A DNA stretch of 64,000 nt from Holtiella tumoricola (GTDB taxonomy: Bacteria > Bacillota > Clostridia > Lachnospirales > Cellulosilyticaceae), in NCBI RefSeq assembly GCF_027857615.1, contig NZ_JAQIFT010000061.1, positions 62,001 to 126,000 on the forward strand, in the 5' to 3' direction. The notes beneath the pieces were generated by a model, which was not told where the DNA came from, did no database searches, and saw nothing but the letters and a program-made list of their open reading frames with translations. Position 1 is the first letter of the stretch, and each line of letters opens with the position of its first letter. Made by a program: the position numbers and the translations under genes. Shown one piece after another: positions 1-8,562 of the stretch.

Positions 1-89
1 TCTCCCCTTACGACATGACTAAATAGCAAACCCTAATTCCCCAAGACGGACTTTGTATGATGATGTATAAAACTTGTATGACAGAACAA

Positions 90-120
90 GAAGACCACTC
101 TATCCCCTAGAGTGGTCTTC
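90..120. terminator. Rho-independent terminator
   Basis: A 13-bp perfect stem (90-102 with 108-120) encloses a 5-base loop. T-rich sequence follows on both strands. It lies directly after the stop of the minus-strand chemoreceptor gene and could also stop plus-strand transcription entering from the left. Confidence 0.85.
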
Positions 121-125
121 TTATT

Positions 126-2162
126 TTATAGTTTAAACTGAGTGAGACTTGCTAAGAGTTCATCTGAAAGGGTTGCTAGCTTACGACATTCTTCTGTTAA
201 ATTCTCGATGGTCGCACTTTGCTCTTCTACATTTGCAGAGGACTCCTCAGTACTTGCTGCATACTCTTCAGCAATTTGTGATAGTGCAGTAAGTAGTCTA
301 AGCATTTCATCTTTATTTTCATTCATTACTTTTGCAGTTTGTTCTAAATCTCCTAAGTTATTTTGTGTGGTCAGTACAGAACTCTTAATTGTATTGTATT
401 GTCCTCTTGTATGATCAACATGTTTCACTTGATCCATTACTGTATTAGAACAGGTTTGTACTTGCTCTACAGCTGAAACAATCAAGGACTGAATGTCTGA
501 AACAACTTGGTTAATTTCTTGAGAAGAAGCTGCACTTTGCTCCGCTAATTTTTTAATTTGGCTAGCCACAACAGCAAAGCCTGAACCTGCTTCTCCTGCT
601 CTTGCTGCTTCTATAGCTGCATTTAAAGCTAATAAATTCGTTTGATGAGCAATGGTACCTATTGTCTCATTCATTTCTTCTATTTTATGACTATATGTAT
701 TAATGGATTCAATAGAGCTTTGTACTTGTGAGGTAGCTTCTTGGATAAATCCTGTATTTTGTATCAACTCATTGAGTATATGTTGTCCATCTGTTACAGC
801 GGTATCAACTGCCTGAGTTGACTCGTCTAGAGAATTAATGTTGGCAATGTTATGCTGTATGTTATCAGCAAGTAAGTTTGTTTTTTCTAAACCAGATTGG
901 ATTTGATGAGCTTGTGTAGTAGCACCTTCAGCAATATTGGCTACACCACCTGCTAAGTCTTCTGCTACACGAGCCATTTGAGTAAGGTTTTCTAAAAGTT
1001 CTTGTGAAGATTGATTGACTTCAACGCCTGATTCATTCACTTGATTAATGAGTGTAGAAACATTGGATTTCATAGTCATGAAGTTGTTGGCAAGCATACC
1101 TAATTCATCTACTCTTACACATAATTGGTCTGCAATGGTAAAAGTAAAATCACCTTTAGCCAACTGCATGCAGTATGTTCCTAGTAATTTTAAAGCTTGC
1201 ATTTGTTTTTGCACACATAGGAAAATAGCAATACCAGTTACAACAAGTATAGTTACTAAACCTACTATAATTACATTAATCATTAAGTTTACTTCTCTTA
1301 AAAATTCACTGCTTGGCAACGAAGCTATGACCTTCCATCCGTTGAGCTCACAAATGTCAAGTGCACCATATAGTACATCACTACTATTGGTATATTCAGT
1401 TATTCCTTTTATATTGGATTGTACAAGATTGAGTAGGTTAGCATCTACACCTATTTCACTAATTGGCTGTAAAATATATTCTGCATTCTCATGATAGAAT
1501 ACGGTATCATCTGCTGTTAAGATTGTTAAATAACCTGTTTCACCTACTTGAATAGATTTTGCTATATCTATAATAGTATCTATCTTTATATTCATTCCAG
1601 TGATACCAACAATTTGATTATTTACTTTAATAGGCTTTGCTAAACTTACGATATATTCACCAGTAAATGTATCGACGTAAGGTGGTGTAAGTGCAACGTC
1701 TTTTCCCTCTTTCATAATAGGCCCATACCATAATCTTTCACTGGCTTTATAGCCTTTAGCAGGTGCCTGTCCCTGATGATTAAGCAAAATATCTGCATCT
1801 ATATCATAAAACCATGCTGCCATGACTACATCTTCATTCTTTTGTAGTTCATTCATTGTCCCAATAATTGCTTCATAGTTTGGATGATTAGACAACGCCT
1901 CATGACTAGAGCTCTCACTTAACATTTCAGAGAACATTGGATTATAAGTAAATGGTGTTAAAAGCTGTAGATAATCTTGAAAATAATCATTTACTTCAAC
2001 TGTTACATCCTCTGCTATGGTTTGAAGCTTATCCGTCTTTAGAGCGATGACCTGCTTTTTAAAGTATGATCCGATAGATACACCAAAGATGAGCATAAGT
2101 ACAGATGTGATAAGTATAATGTATATACTAATACGTACGCCTAATGATTTAATTTTACGCAT
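126..2162 (-). CDS. Methyl-accepting chemotaxis protein with dCache-type sensor
   Basis: Transmembrane chemoreceptor that would signal to CheA/CheW. The 678 residues show an N-terminal membrane helix, a large extracellular region of about 260 residues with dCache-like text (WYGPIMKEGKDVALTPPY, then GYIVSLAKPI-like motifs), a second helix near residue 300, a HAMP region and a C-terminal signalling domain. The hairpin tip is clear around residues 510-530 (LLALNAAIEAARAGEAGSGF). I chose the ATG at 2162 because AAAGGAGG lies 8 bases upstream; the longer frame to 2195 has no such site. The gene stands alone, bounded by terminators on both sides. The ligand cannot be read from sequence, although dCache domains often bind amino acids or other small molecules. 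Confidence 0.93.
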   Translation of the reverse strand: MRKIKSLGVRISIYIILITSVLMLIFGVSIGSYFKKQVIALKTDKLQTIAEDVTVEVNDYFQDYLQLLTPFTYNPMFSEMLSESSSHEALSNHPNYEAIIGTMNELQKNEDVVMAAWFYDIDADILLNHQGQAPAKGYKASERLWYGPIMKEGKDVALTPPYVDTFTGEYIVSLAKPIKVNNQIVGITGMNIKIDTIIDIAKSIQVGETGYLTILTADDTVFYHENAEYILQPISEIGVDANLLNLVQSNIKGITEYTNSSDVLYGALDICELNGWKVIASLPSSEFLREVNLMINVIIVGLVTILVVTGIAIFLCVQKQMQALKLLGTYCMQLAKGDFTFTIADQLCVRVDELGMLANNFMTMKSNVSTLINQVNESGVEVNQSSQELLENLTQMARVAEDLAGGVANIAEGATTQAHQIQSGLEKTNLLADNIQHNIANINSLDESTQAVDTAVTDGQHILNELIQNTGFIQEATSQVQSSIESINTYSHKIEEMNETIGTIAHQTNLLALNAAIEAARAGEAGSGFAVVASQIKKLAEQSAASSQEINQVVSDIQSLIVSAVEQVQTCSNTVMDQVKHVDHTRGQYNTIKSSVLTTQNNLGDLEQTAKVMNENKDEMLRLLTALSQIAEEYAASTEESSANVEEQSATIENLTEECRKLATLSDELLASLTQFKL

Positions 2163-2263
2163 ATAAAGTTCCTCCTTTTTTATGTATACTTCCATTTATA
2201 TATCGGTTCAATTCATTATTAATTTACATAAAATTTTATTTAAGTATATTTTTATATGTAAAC

Positions 2264-2302
2264 AAAAAGAGTTGCTAATATATTTCATTAGCAACTCTTT
2301 TT
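2264..2302 (-). terminator. Rho-independent terminator of the ECF transporter genes
   Basis: A perfect 16-bp stem (2264-2279 with 2287-2302) has an A-run on one arm and a T-run on the other. It lies just past the stop of the EcfT gene on the minus strand and upstream of the chemoreceptor gene. Confidence 0.88.
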
Positions 2303-2311
2303 ATGTTCTGT

Positions 2312-3136
2312 TTAGAATGGATACCAGAAGTATGCAATTTGTCCTTTTAGGATAAGTCCTCCTACTAGGAATAAAATACCTACCACTAAGGCGATTTTAT
2401 CATTGGTTGTAATAGGTTCTCTTACGTACCATGTACGTGTCTTCGCCTTACCAAATCCACGTAAATCCATGGCATTAGAAACCACTTCAATACGATCTAA
2501 TGAACCAAGTACCAGTGGAATCAGTACGGTTACATAGTTCTTAAGAATCTTGCCAAGAGGTGCATCGCCCTTTTTGAAGGCTACTCCTCTTGCTTCTTGT
2601 GCCATAATGATATGCTTCACTTCTCTTTGGATATCTGGTACATATCTAAGGGCAATACTTACAGTGTAGGCTACCTTGTAAGGTACACCGATACGATTTA
2701 AACTACTTGCAAATTTACTTGGATGGGTTGTAAATAAGAAGATGAGTGTAATCGGTAGTAACGCTATATACTTACATGAAATGGTAAGTACATAGAATAA
2801 GTTTTCTAGTGTTAAAGTGTAGAAACCTATCTTAAATAACGGTGTTGTAGAACCCGCCAGTTCTGCCCCATGGTTAGGTGTAAGAACCAGTAGTAGGATG
2901 GAGTTAAACACTGTAAATGCCAGTATAAATCCTACTAAAGTACGTATGCTACGCCATTCTATCTTGGATAAGTAGAGTAAAACACTTCCTATTATAATGA
3001 GCCCTAAGAAGATACGAAGATCCATAAAAAGGAATGTAAAGATACTCCATATGAGTACCCATATAAGCTTTACCCCTCCATCTAACTTATGCAAGAAAGA
3101 CGGCTTATCAATATATAATGAGCCTGTATTATTCAT
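2312..3136 (-). CDS. ecfT: ECF transporter transmembrane subunit EcfT
   Basis: Membrane scaffold of an energy-coupling-factor vitamin/cofactor importer. It joins the substrate-binding S component to the ATPase pair. The protein is 274 residues, the usual size, with several hydrophobic helices in the first half. It carries the two short coupling motifs expected of EcfT: EARG (in AQEARGVAF) and DLRG (in AMDLRGFGK). Its start overlaps the end of the upstream ATPase gene by 8 bases, which indicates translational coupling. No S component is adjacent; the UPF0397 gene at 14.6 kb is the best candidate partner. Substrate unknown. Confidence 0.92.
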   Translation of the reverse strand: MNNTGSLYIDKPSFLHKLDGGVKLIWVLIWSIFTFLFMDLRIFLGLIIIGSVLLYLSKIEWRSIRTLVGFILAFTVFNSILLLVLTPNHGAELAGSTTPLFKIGFYTLTLENLFYVLTISCKYIALLPITLIFLFTTHPSKFASSLNRIGVPYKVAYTVSIALRYVPDIQREVKHIIMAQEARGVAFKKGDAPLGKILKNYVTVLIPLVLGSLDRIEVVSNAMDLRGFGKAKTRTWYVREPITTNDKIALVVGILFLVGGLILKGQIAYFWYPF

Positions 3137-4823
3137 TTACTTGCTGTCTCCCTTGTTCTATGACTTGTTTTAAGAATATATTTTTCTGCTGTATGTTATA
3201 GAGTTCGCCTAAAGCACTAATAGACGTCTCTTTTAAGTTAGCTTTTGCTAAGACTTCTTGATTGGCAAGGACATCGTAAATCGTCCCATCTTGCAAGATT
3301 TCTCCACCAGAAAGGACGATAGCACGGTCTGCATACTCAAGCGCAAGTTGAATATCATGAGTAATCATGACTACAGTGATCCCTTCTCTTTTCAGTGTCA
3401 TTAAGAAGTTCATAAACTCTGTATAGTTCTTATGGTCTTGTCCTGCTGTTGGCTCATCTAGTACGATAATCTTAGGCTTCATAGCTAAGATAGAAGCAAT
3501 GGTGACACGCTTCTTTTGCCCAAAGCTAAGAGATGAGATTGGCCACTTCTTGTACGCCATCAGCCCACACTTTTCTAAGGCTTCTTCTACACGTGCCGCT
3601 ACTGCGGCTTCATCATAGCCAAAGTTACGTAGGCCAAAGGCGATCTCATCATAGATCATATATTGGGTAATCATATGGTTTGGATTTTGCATCACATAGC
3701 CAATAACGTCTGCACGTTTTCTAATAGACCACTTGGTCATGTCTTCTCCTTTATAGAGAATCTTGCCACCGTCTAGCTTACAGAAGCCTGTAAGCGACTT
3801 GAGAAGGGTAGACTTCCCTGCCCCATTGTTTCCAAGGATAGCTAAGAATTCTCCCTCATAAAGGTTGAAGGAAATCCCTTTTAAGATTTGTCCGTTCTCT
3901 TTGGCGTAGCTAAAGTTTAAGTCCTTACATTCTACAAGTGGACTTTGTTGTGGTACTTCTTTTGTATGCACTACACCTGCTAGTTGATGAAGTACTTCTC
4001 CCTTATGAGAAAGTAAGCTCTCAATCTGTGTGAGATGGTGTTCTTTTGATAAATCAATGCCACAATTTCTAAGAGTCTCAATATAAAGAGGTTCTCTTAG
4101 ACCATTCTCTAAAAGTACGCCACATCTAAGGGCTTCATCTGGTGTGCCATTAAAGAGAATCTCACCTTTGTGCATCACTACAAGACGGTCAAAGCCGTGA
4201 GCTAGTACTTCTTCGATACGGTGCTCAACTACAATCACAGTCTTCTTTGTCTCCTCATGGAGCCTATTAATAGTATCCATGGCTAACTGGCCACTGATTG
4301 GGTCTAAGTTAGCAAGAGGCTCATCAAAGAGTAGAATTTGAGTATTCATAGCCATAACCCCTGCCATAGCTACCTTTTGCTTTTGTCCACCACTTAAGTT
4401 CTGTGGGCTTCTCTCTTCAAAAGCTTCCATATTAAAGTTAGCAAGAATCTTGCCTACCTTCTCATGCATCTGCGGCACTGCCATTCCATCATTCTCAAAG
4501 GCAAAAGCCACATCTTCTCCTACACTTAGGGCAATAAACTGTCCATCTGCATCTTGCAAAATGGTTCCGATGCTTTTACTCACTTCTTCTAAGCTTCTAC
4601 CGTAGAGCTTCTCTCCATTTAGTAGAAGCTCTCCTTCATGTTTTCCCTTATAGGCATGAGGAATTAATCCGTTTAGACAGTGGGCAAGGGTAGACTTACC
4701 ACTTCCACTCGGGCCTGCAATCAATACTTTCTCACCTGTTTGGATGTCTAAATTTATATTTTTTAAAGTTGGATTTTTGAGGTTCTCATATTGAAAGGTA
4801 AAGTCCTTAAAGCAAATACCCAT
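3129..4823 (-). CDS. ECF transporter ATPase, two fused ABC domains
   Basis: Energises the ECF importer by ATP hydrolysis. Two full ABC cassettes lie in one chain of about 564 residues. The first has GPSGSGKST, LSGGQKQKVAMAG and LLFDEPLANLDP. The second has GNNGAGKST, LSFGQKKRVTIAS and IVLDEPTAGQDH. This is the YkoD/UPF0397-partner type, in which EcfA1 and EcfA2 are fused. The longest frame starts with GTG at 4829, only 4 bases from AAGGAGG; the ATG at 4823 has a more normal spacing of about 10 bases and gives the expected MGICFKDF start. A consensus promoter lies upstream at 4882-4910. The gene is followed by overlapping ecfT and a terminator, making a two-gene operon. Confidence 0.92.
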   Translation of the reverse strand: MGICFKDFTFQYENLKNPTLKNINLDIQTGEKVLIAGPSGSGKSTLAHCLNGLIPHAYKGKHEGELLLNGEKLYGRSLEEVSKSIGTILQDADGQFIALSVGEDVAFAFENDGMAVPQMHEKVGKILANFNMEAFEERSPQNLSGGQKQKVAMAGVMAMNTQILLFDEPLANLDPISGQLAMDTINRLHEETKKTVIVVEHRIEEVLAHGFDRLVVMHKGEILFNGTPDEALRCGVLLENGLREPLYIETLRNCGIDLSKEHHLTQIESLLSHKGEVLHQLAGVVHTKEVPQQSPLVECKDLNFSYAKENGQILKGISFNLYEGEFLAILGNNGAGKSTLLKSLTGFCKLDGGKILYKGEDMTKWSIRKRADVIGYVMQNPNHMITQYMIYDEIAFGLRNFGYDEAAVAARVEEALEKCGLMAYKKWPISSLSFGQKKRVTIASILAMKPKIIVLDEPTAGQDHKNYTEFMNFLMTLKREGITVVMITHDIQLALEYADRAIVLSGGEILQDGTIYDVLANQEVLAKANLKETSISALGELYNIQQKNIFLKQVIEQGRQQVNE

Positions 4824-4881
4824 TGCCACTATCCCTCCTTGGTTGTCATTTTTTGTCGTTCATGATTAATCCTAACGCTTT

Positions 4882-4910
4882 ATTATAGAATGAGGGGGTA
4901 TCTTTGTCAA
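4882..4910 (-). promoter_or_regulatory. Sigma-A type promoter of the ECF ATPase-ecfT operon
   Basis: On the minus strand a perfect TTGACA (4910-4905) and a perfect TATAAT (4887-4882) are separated by exactly 17 bases. It lies about 60 bases upstream of the ATPase start. It overlaps the end of the degenerate reading frame at 4913-5014. Confidence 0.85.
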
Positions 4911-4912
4911 TT

Positions 4913-5014
4913 TTACGCAGACTTCAAACATTTTTTTACAGCTTCTAGTGTGTTTCTAAAATCTTCCTCATGTTGTTCTACAAACTCTAGGAGTTCTTCC
5001 TTTGAAGGCTCTTT
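4913..5014 (-). pseudogene. 33-codon gene tail without a start, probable remnant
   Basis: The minus strand holds 33 sense codons ending in TAA at 4915-4913. They encode a charged, helix-like peptide containing KEELLEFVEQHEEDF and ending KCLKSA. A TAA codon directly precedes the frame and no start codon lies near its beginning, so it cannot be a complete gene. Codon choice and amphipathic pattern look like a real C-terminus. Its origin is unknown. It sits beside another gene tail (5219-5485), so the whole stretch looks like decayed accessory DNA. Confidence 0.35.
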
Positions 5015-5194
5015 TTAATAATCCCTCTTTTTCTTAAGTATACCCTAATTTATTCTTTTATAAAAGTTTCCCCTAAGTGTACCTTATATCATTTAAACCA
5101 CTTATTCATATACTTTATTACTTGATTTTATGACCTTCGTATACAGCTGTATAATTGTTCCATATTGTTACATATACTAGACTGTTGTAAAGTA
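5015..5194. other. AT-rich spacer with a direct repeat and a palindrome, no gene
   Basis: No coding frame is supported here. Two visible elements are the direct repeat TAAGTRTACCYTA (5035-5048 and 5074-5087) and a perfect 14-bp palindrome TATACAGCTGTATA at 5140-5153. Either could be a protein-binding site or a relic. Nothing else stands out. Confidence 0.4.
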
Positions 5195-5228
5195 AAAAGA
5201 GTAGAATTTTAACAGATTCTACTCTTTT
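5195..5228 (-). terminator. Rho-independent terminator after the ToxN-like fragment
   Basis: A perfect 13-bp stem (5195-5207 with 5216-5228) has an 8-base loop and is followed by a T-run on the minus strand. The stop codon of the ToxN-like reading frame lies inside the hairpin. Confidence 0.75.
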
Positions 5229-5485
5229 GTTATATCTATTTGTTTATTTATGTATGTCTGGCATGCTTGTTCTAATAGCCTAAAATCACAACTATTTTTA
5301 ACTACACTCTCATTAACTCTATTAATTACCTTAGAATATGTTTGTCTTGCTTTATTTCTAATCTTTACTTCATTCTCTATGCAAAATTTCCATTCTTTAT
5401 TCAATAAACTTCTTCTATCAGAATTACTTTCATTTTTAATAACTAATTCTGTAGCTAATCCCTTTGGGATTGGAATTATATGCAT
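5219..5485 (-). pseudogene. C-terminal fragment resembling a ToxN/AbiQ-family toxin
   Basis: The 88-residue frame reads like the C-terminal half of type III toxin-antitoxin RNases of the ToxN/AbiQ family: an MIPIP-type strand (here MHIIPIPKG), then a long helical part with LLNKEWKFCIENEVKI, and a CDFRLLEQAC ending that matches the family's C-N/D-F-x-L-L-E pattern. A complete ToxN is about 170 residues, so the catalytic N-terminal half is missing. A TAA codon directly precedes the ATG. In another frame upstream, a few codons reading IDFLKVN could be the next piece of the lost N-terminus, suggesting a frameshift plus deletion. No ToxI-like tandem repeats are visible. The family call rests on remembered motifs. 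Confidence 0.5.
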
Positions 5486-5536
5486 TTACCTTCAAAAAAT
5501 CAATCTTATGTTACAGTTTTAACTTTTTTAAAAGAT

Positions 5537-6286
5537 TTAATACCAGCGGCCTAGTATTTTCTTGAAAGGTTTTGGCTTTGGTAGACTTACCATTTGATCT
5601 GCTAAGATGCTTTCACCAATTGCTTGCATTTTACTTACTTCTTCTTTGCCTACTTGTTGCTCAAGTGTCTCATAGCCACCTGCTACAGAGTTAAATACTT
5701 TAGCTCTATGTACGTCTGAACCTAGTACATGAGCAAATCCGTGCTTCACTAACTTACAAGTCAGCTTTCTCCTTGTAGATTGCTTATGTAGTGAAACCGT
5801 ATTCACTTGGATGATACACCCCATATCTAAGAAGGGTTGTAAACAGTTGGGATTCTCCATGACTGTATCATAGCGTTCCACATGGGCAATGATGGGTATC
5901 AGTCCTGTACTTTCTTTAATCTTGGCTACACTTGTATATACCCACTCAGACCAATGGCTATAAGGCATCTCTAATAAGATATAGTGTGTACCTTCTATAG
6001 CTAATTGTTCTAATCCTTCCAATTTCCATGTATCCACAGATAAAAGAACTTCTGCTGCTGTTCTTATCTCTATACCTAACTCTTGACCATATTCTTGAAT
6101 CTTGCTAAGTGCCTCACTTCTTTGTTGTACAAATGTCTCCAGGTCTTTGTCTGGATAGAAATGTGATGAGGCAACTATAGTCTTCGTACCTGCTGCTTTT
6201 TGTTGTTTTAATATTGCATAAGATTCTTCACTACTTCTACTACCATCATCTATTTCTGGCAAAACATGGGTGTGAAAATCAATCAT
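5537..6286 (-). CDS. PHP-type tyrosine-protein phosphatase (CpsB/YwqE family)
   Basis: Metal-dependent phosphatase that removes phosphate from the tyrosine cluster of BY-kinases and their targets, thereby controlling capsule or exopolysaccharide assembly. The 249 residues start with the metal-binding motif DFHTHVLPEIDDGS and carry the other PHP histidines (SSHFYP, IIAHVERY and GSDVHR). Length matches the family. A good ribosome site (GAAGGAG) precedes the ATG. The cognate kinase and Wzz-type activator are encoded nearby at 8563-10038. A divergently transcribed dehydratase gene lies between them, so the usual cpsBCD order is broken here. Confidence 0.9.
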   Translation of the reverse strand: MIDFHTHVLPEIDDGSRSSEESYAILKQQKAAGTKTIVASSHFYPDKDLETFVQQRSEALSKIQEYGQELGIEIRTAAEVLLSVDTWKLEGLEQLAIEGTHYILLEMPYSHWSEWVYTSVAKIKESTGLIPIIAHVERYDTVMENPNCLQPFLDMGCIIQVNTVSLHKQSTRRKLTCKLVKHGFAHVLGSDVHRAKVFNSVAGGYETLEQQVGKEEVSKMQAIGESILADQMVSLPKPKPFKKILGRWY

Positions 6287-6378
6287 TTTCTAATCTCCTT
6301 CTCATTTAGGTATATATTTACTTAATAAATTTATGTCAATTTAATTTTTTCTTATATATTTACATATTACATCATTTT

Positions 6379-6393
6379 TTTACACAGTGTAAA
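6379..6393. promoter_or_regulatory. Perfect palindrome in the divergent intergenic region, candidate operator
   Basis: TTTACACAGTGTAAA is a perfect 15-base dyad with a central A. It abuts the -35 element of the plus-strand promoter at 6394 and lies about 95 bases upstream of the phosphatase start. A regulator binding here could affect both divergent genes. The protein that binds it is not identifiable from this window. Confidence 0.45.
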
Positions 6394-6422
6394 TTGATAT
6401 GTCAAAATTTGTGTGTTAAACT
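6394..6422 (+). promoter_or_regulatory. Probable promoter of the FlaA1/CapD-like gene
   Basis: TTGATA at 6394-6399 and TAAACT at 6417-6422 are separated by 17 bases, about 40 bases upstream of the plus-strand start. The -10 match is only moderate. Confidence 0.5.
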
Positions 6423-6460
6423 AAATATGTTATCTATTTTATATTTTTGGGGGGCTAGAA

Positions 6461-8362
6461 ATGTATATTTTTTACAAATCCATTTTACTTGTGAGTGATA
6501 TCTTACTTGTTAACATGGCTTTATTGGTCGCGCTCATTTTACGTTTTGACTTAAGTATTCCATCTGCTTATTTCGAAATGTATATGGACCAATTTATCGT
6601 TTTAACTCTTATTCACTTAGTGGTGAATATCAGCTTCAGGCTGTACAAATGTCTACTTAAATATATTACAACAAGAGAGCTCTTGTACATTGGAGGGGCT
6701 ACATTGCTTTCTTGTTTATTATTTGCAAGTTACGGGCATCTTAGAGGGACTGCATTCCCTGGTACAGTTTATATCTTTTACACTATCATCTTATTATTGA
6801 TGATGATCCTTTCTCGTTTTAGTTACAAATTTGTAAATCGTATTTTAAGCAAGTTTTCTAAGAGCTATATCCTTTTCAAAGACCATTTTAATGGCGTCGC
6901 AAAACACCGTGCACTTTTAATAGGTGCTGGCGATGCTGGTGCTATTATTGTGAGAGAATCAAAAAAATCACTTAAACAACACACTAAAATTATTGCTGCC
7001 TTAGATGATGACAAGGTCAAACATCGCTCATCTCTAAATGGTGTACCTATTTTAGGTGCTATCGAGAATATCGAAAAGTACGTGGAGAACTACAATATTG
7101 ATACGATCATTGTAGCCATACCTTCTGCAGGCGTTGTAAGAATTGCAGAAGTCCTTGCACTTTGTAACAAAACCGACTGTCGCCTAAAGATTTTCTCTGG
7201 TATTTCAAGTGCAATTTCAGATGATGCACCATCTGCTCACCTTCGTAATGTAAAGATTGAAGACTTACTTGGACGCGAAGAGATTGTTCTTGACTCTACA
7301 CCAGTCAAAGAAAATATTGTAGGTCGTACCATCCTTGTTACAGGTGGTGGAGGCTCTATCGGTTCTGAGCTATGTAGACAAATTAGCGCTTTCAAACCAG
7401 ATAGACTGGTTATCTTTGATATTTACGAAAACAATGCTTATGATTTACAAAACGAACTTTTACGTAATGGTTTTCCTAAGTCTTCACTTACTGTTCTTAT
7501 TGGTTCTGTCCGAGATAAAGGTAAATTAGAGGAGATCTTTAGCTTATACAAACCTGATATTGTCTTCCATGCTGCTGCACATAAGCATGTACCACTTATG
7601 GAAGATAGTCCAAGTGAAGCCATCAAAAACAACGTATTTGGTACACTCAATGTGGCACTTTGTGCAAGAGAGTATAGAAGCAGAAAATTTGTTCTTATCT
7701 CTACAGACAAAGCAGTTAATCCAACTAATGTCATGGGAACCACTAAACGTATTTGCGAATTGATTGTACAATCTATCAACCGCACAACAACTCATACAGA
7801 CTTTGTAGCTGTGCGATTTGGTAACGTACTCGGTAGTAATGGTAGTGTCATTCCACTCTTTAGACGTCAACTAGAGGATGGTGGTCCACTTACTGTTACT
7901 CACCCAGATATCATTCGCTACTTTATGACTATACCTGAAGCTGTTCGTCTCATTCTGCAAGCTATGTCCTTTGCAGAAGGCGGTGAAATCTTTGTCCTAG
8001 ATATGGGACAACCTGTTAAAATCTTAGATTTAGCAGAAAACTTTATTCGTCTTTCTGGCCTTGAGCCATACAAAGATGTAGACATTGTCTTCACAGGTCT
8101 ACGCCCAGGTGAAAAACTCTACGAAGAACTCCTTATGGATGAAGAAGGGATTGCCAAGACACCTAATAAGAAGATTTTCATTGGCCATCCAAGCTCCATG
8201 ACCTTCGTAGAACTTACGGAACACCTGAAATACTTACATAATGCCATTGAAAGCGGCTTCGACTTACGTGAAGCACTTCATCATGTGGTACCAACTTATC
8301 GCATTTCACCCAATGGTTGTGATACGCCATTAGGTGAGAAAGATACAGCACAAGCTGGCTAA
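6461..8362 (+). CDS. Membrane-bound nucleotide-sugar 4,6-dehydratase, long FlaA1/CapD/PglF type
   Basis: Likely converts UDP-GlcNAc-type sugars to 4-keto-6-deoxy sugars for surface glycans at the inner membrane face. The 633 residues have about four N-terminal membrane helices (to residue 125), a first nucleotide-binding fold (ALLIGAGDAG, 151-160), and a second SDR fold with ILVTGGGGSIGSE at 291-303. The active site has MGTTK instead of the usual YxxxK, which is characteristic of the long CapD/PglF dehydratases. STDKAVNPTN precedes it. A run of G (GGGGGG) acts as the ribosome site. Related enzymes in staphylococci are BY-kinase substrates, and here the gene sits between a BY-kinase and its phosphatase, so phospho-control is plausible but inferred. 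Confidence 0.92.
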   Translation: MYIFYKSILLVSDILLVNMALLVALILRFDLSIPSAYFEMYMDQFIVLTLIHLVVNISFRLYKCLLKYITTRELLYIGGATLLSCLLFASYGHLRGTAFPGTVYIFYTIILLLMMILSRFSYKFVNRILSKFSKSYILFKDHFNGVAKHRALLIGAGDAGAIIVRESKKSLKQHTKIIAALDDDKVKHRSSLNGVPILGAIENIEKYVENYNIDTIIVAIPSAGVVRIAEVLALCNKTDCRLKIFSGISSAISDDAPSAHLRNVKIEDLLGREEIVLDSTPVKENIVGRTILVTGGGGSIGSELCRQISAFKPDRLVIFDIYENNAYDLQNELLRNGFPKSSLTVLIGSVRDKGKLEEIFSLYKPDIVFHAAAHKHVPLMEDSPSEAIKNNVFGTLNVALCAREYRSRKFVLISTDKAVNPTNVMGTTKRICELIVQSINRTTTHTDFVAVRFGNVLGSNGSVIPLFRRQLEDGGPLTVTHPDIIRYFMTIPEAVRLILQAMSFAEGGEIFVLDMGQPVKILDLAENFIRLSGLEPYKDVDIVFTGLRPGEKLYEELLMDEEGIAKTPNKKIFIGHPSSMTFVELTEHLKYLHNAIESGFDLREALHHVVPTYRISPNGCDTPLGEKDTAQAG

Positions 8363-8374
8363 TACTTAGTAATA

Positions 8375-8416
8375 AAAGGTGAGATTATACCCATTAAGTG
8401 GTATAATCTCACCTTT
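8375..8416 (+). terminator. Rho-independent terminator of the dehydratase gene
   Basis: A perfect 17-bp stem (8375-8391 with 8400-8416) and an 8-base loop lie 13 bases after the stop codon. T-rich sequence follows on the plus strand. Confidence 0.85.
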
Positions 8417-8464
8417 GTAGTTTATGAATAAATGCTCTAATTACACTTAAAAATATCTTTATTG

Positions 8465-8517
8465 TAACTAAGAAAAGGGATAGCCTACTTTATGTAGTCT
8501 ATCCCTTTTCTTAGTTA
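8465..8517 (-). terminator. Long hairpin after the BY-kinase gene
   Basis: Arms 8465-8488 and 8494-8517 match at 23 of 24 positions. The hairpin lies 45 bases beyond the minus-strand BY-kinase stop. The T-tract after the stem is weak on the minus strand, so it may act with an internal A/T run, or serve as an RNA stability element. Confidence 0.65.
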
Positions 8518-8562
8518 GATTATAATTTCTCTCTAGGAAATCTGTTTATATTGGGTTAGCTT

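Noticed and set aside
2691..2712. GGTACACC match to the recombination core inside ecfT
   Set aside because: Only the central 8 bases match and it lies in a conserved coding stretch; no inverted partner is near.
5250..5522. 90-residue hydrophobic plus-strand frame
   Set aside because: It is the antisense shadow of the ToxN-like fragment, which has recognisable motifs, and it has no ribosome site.
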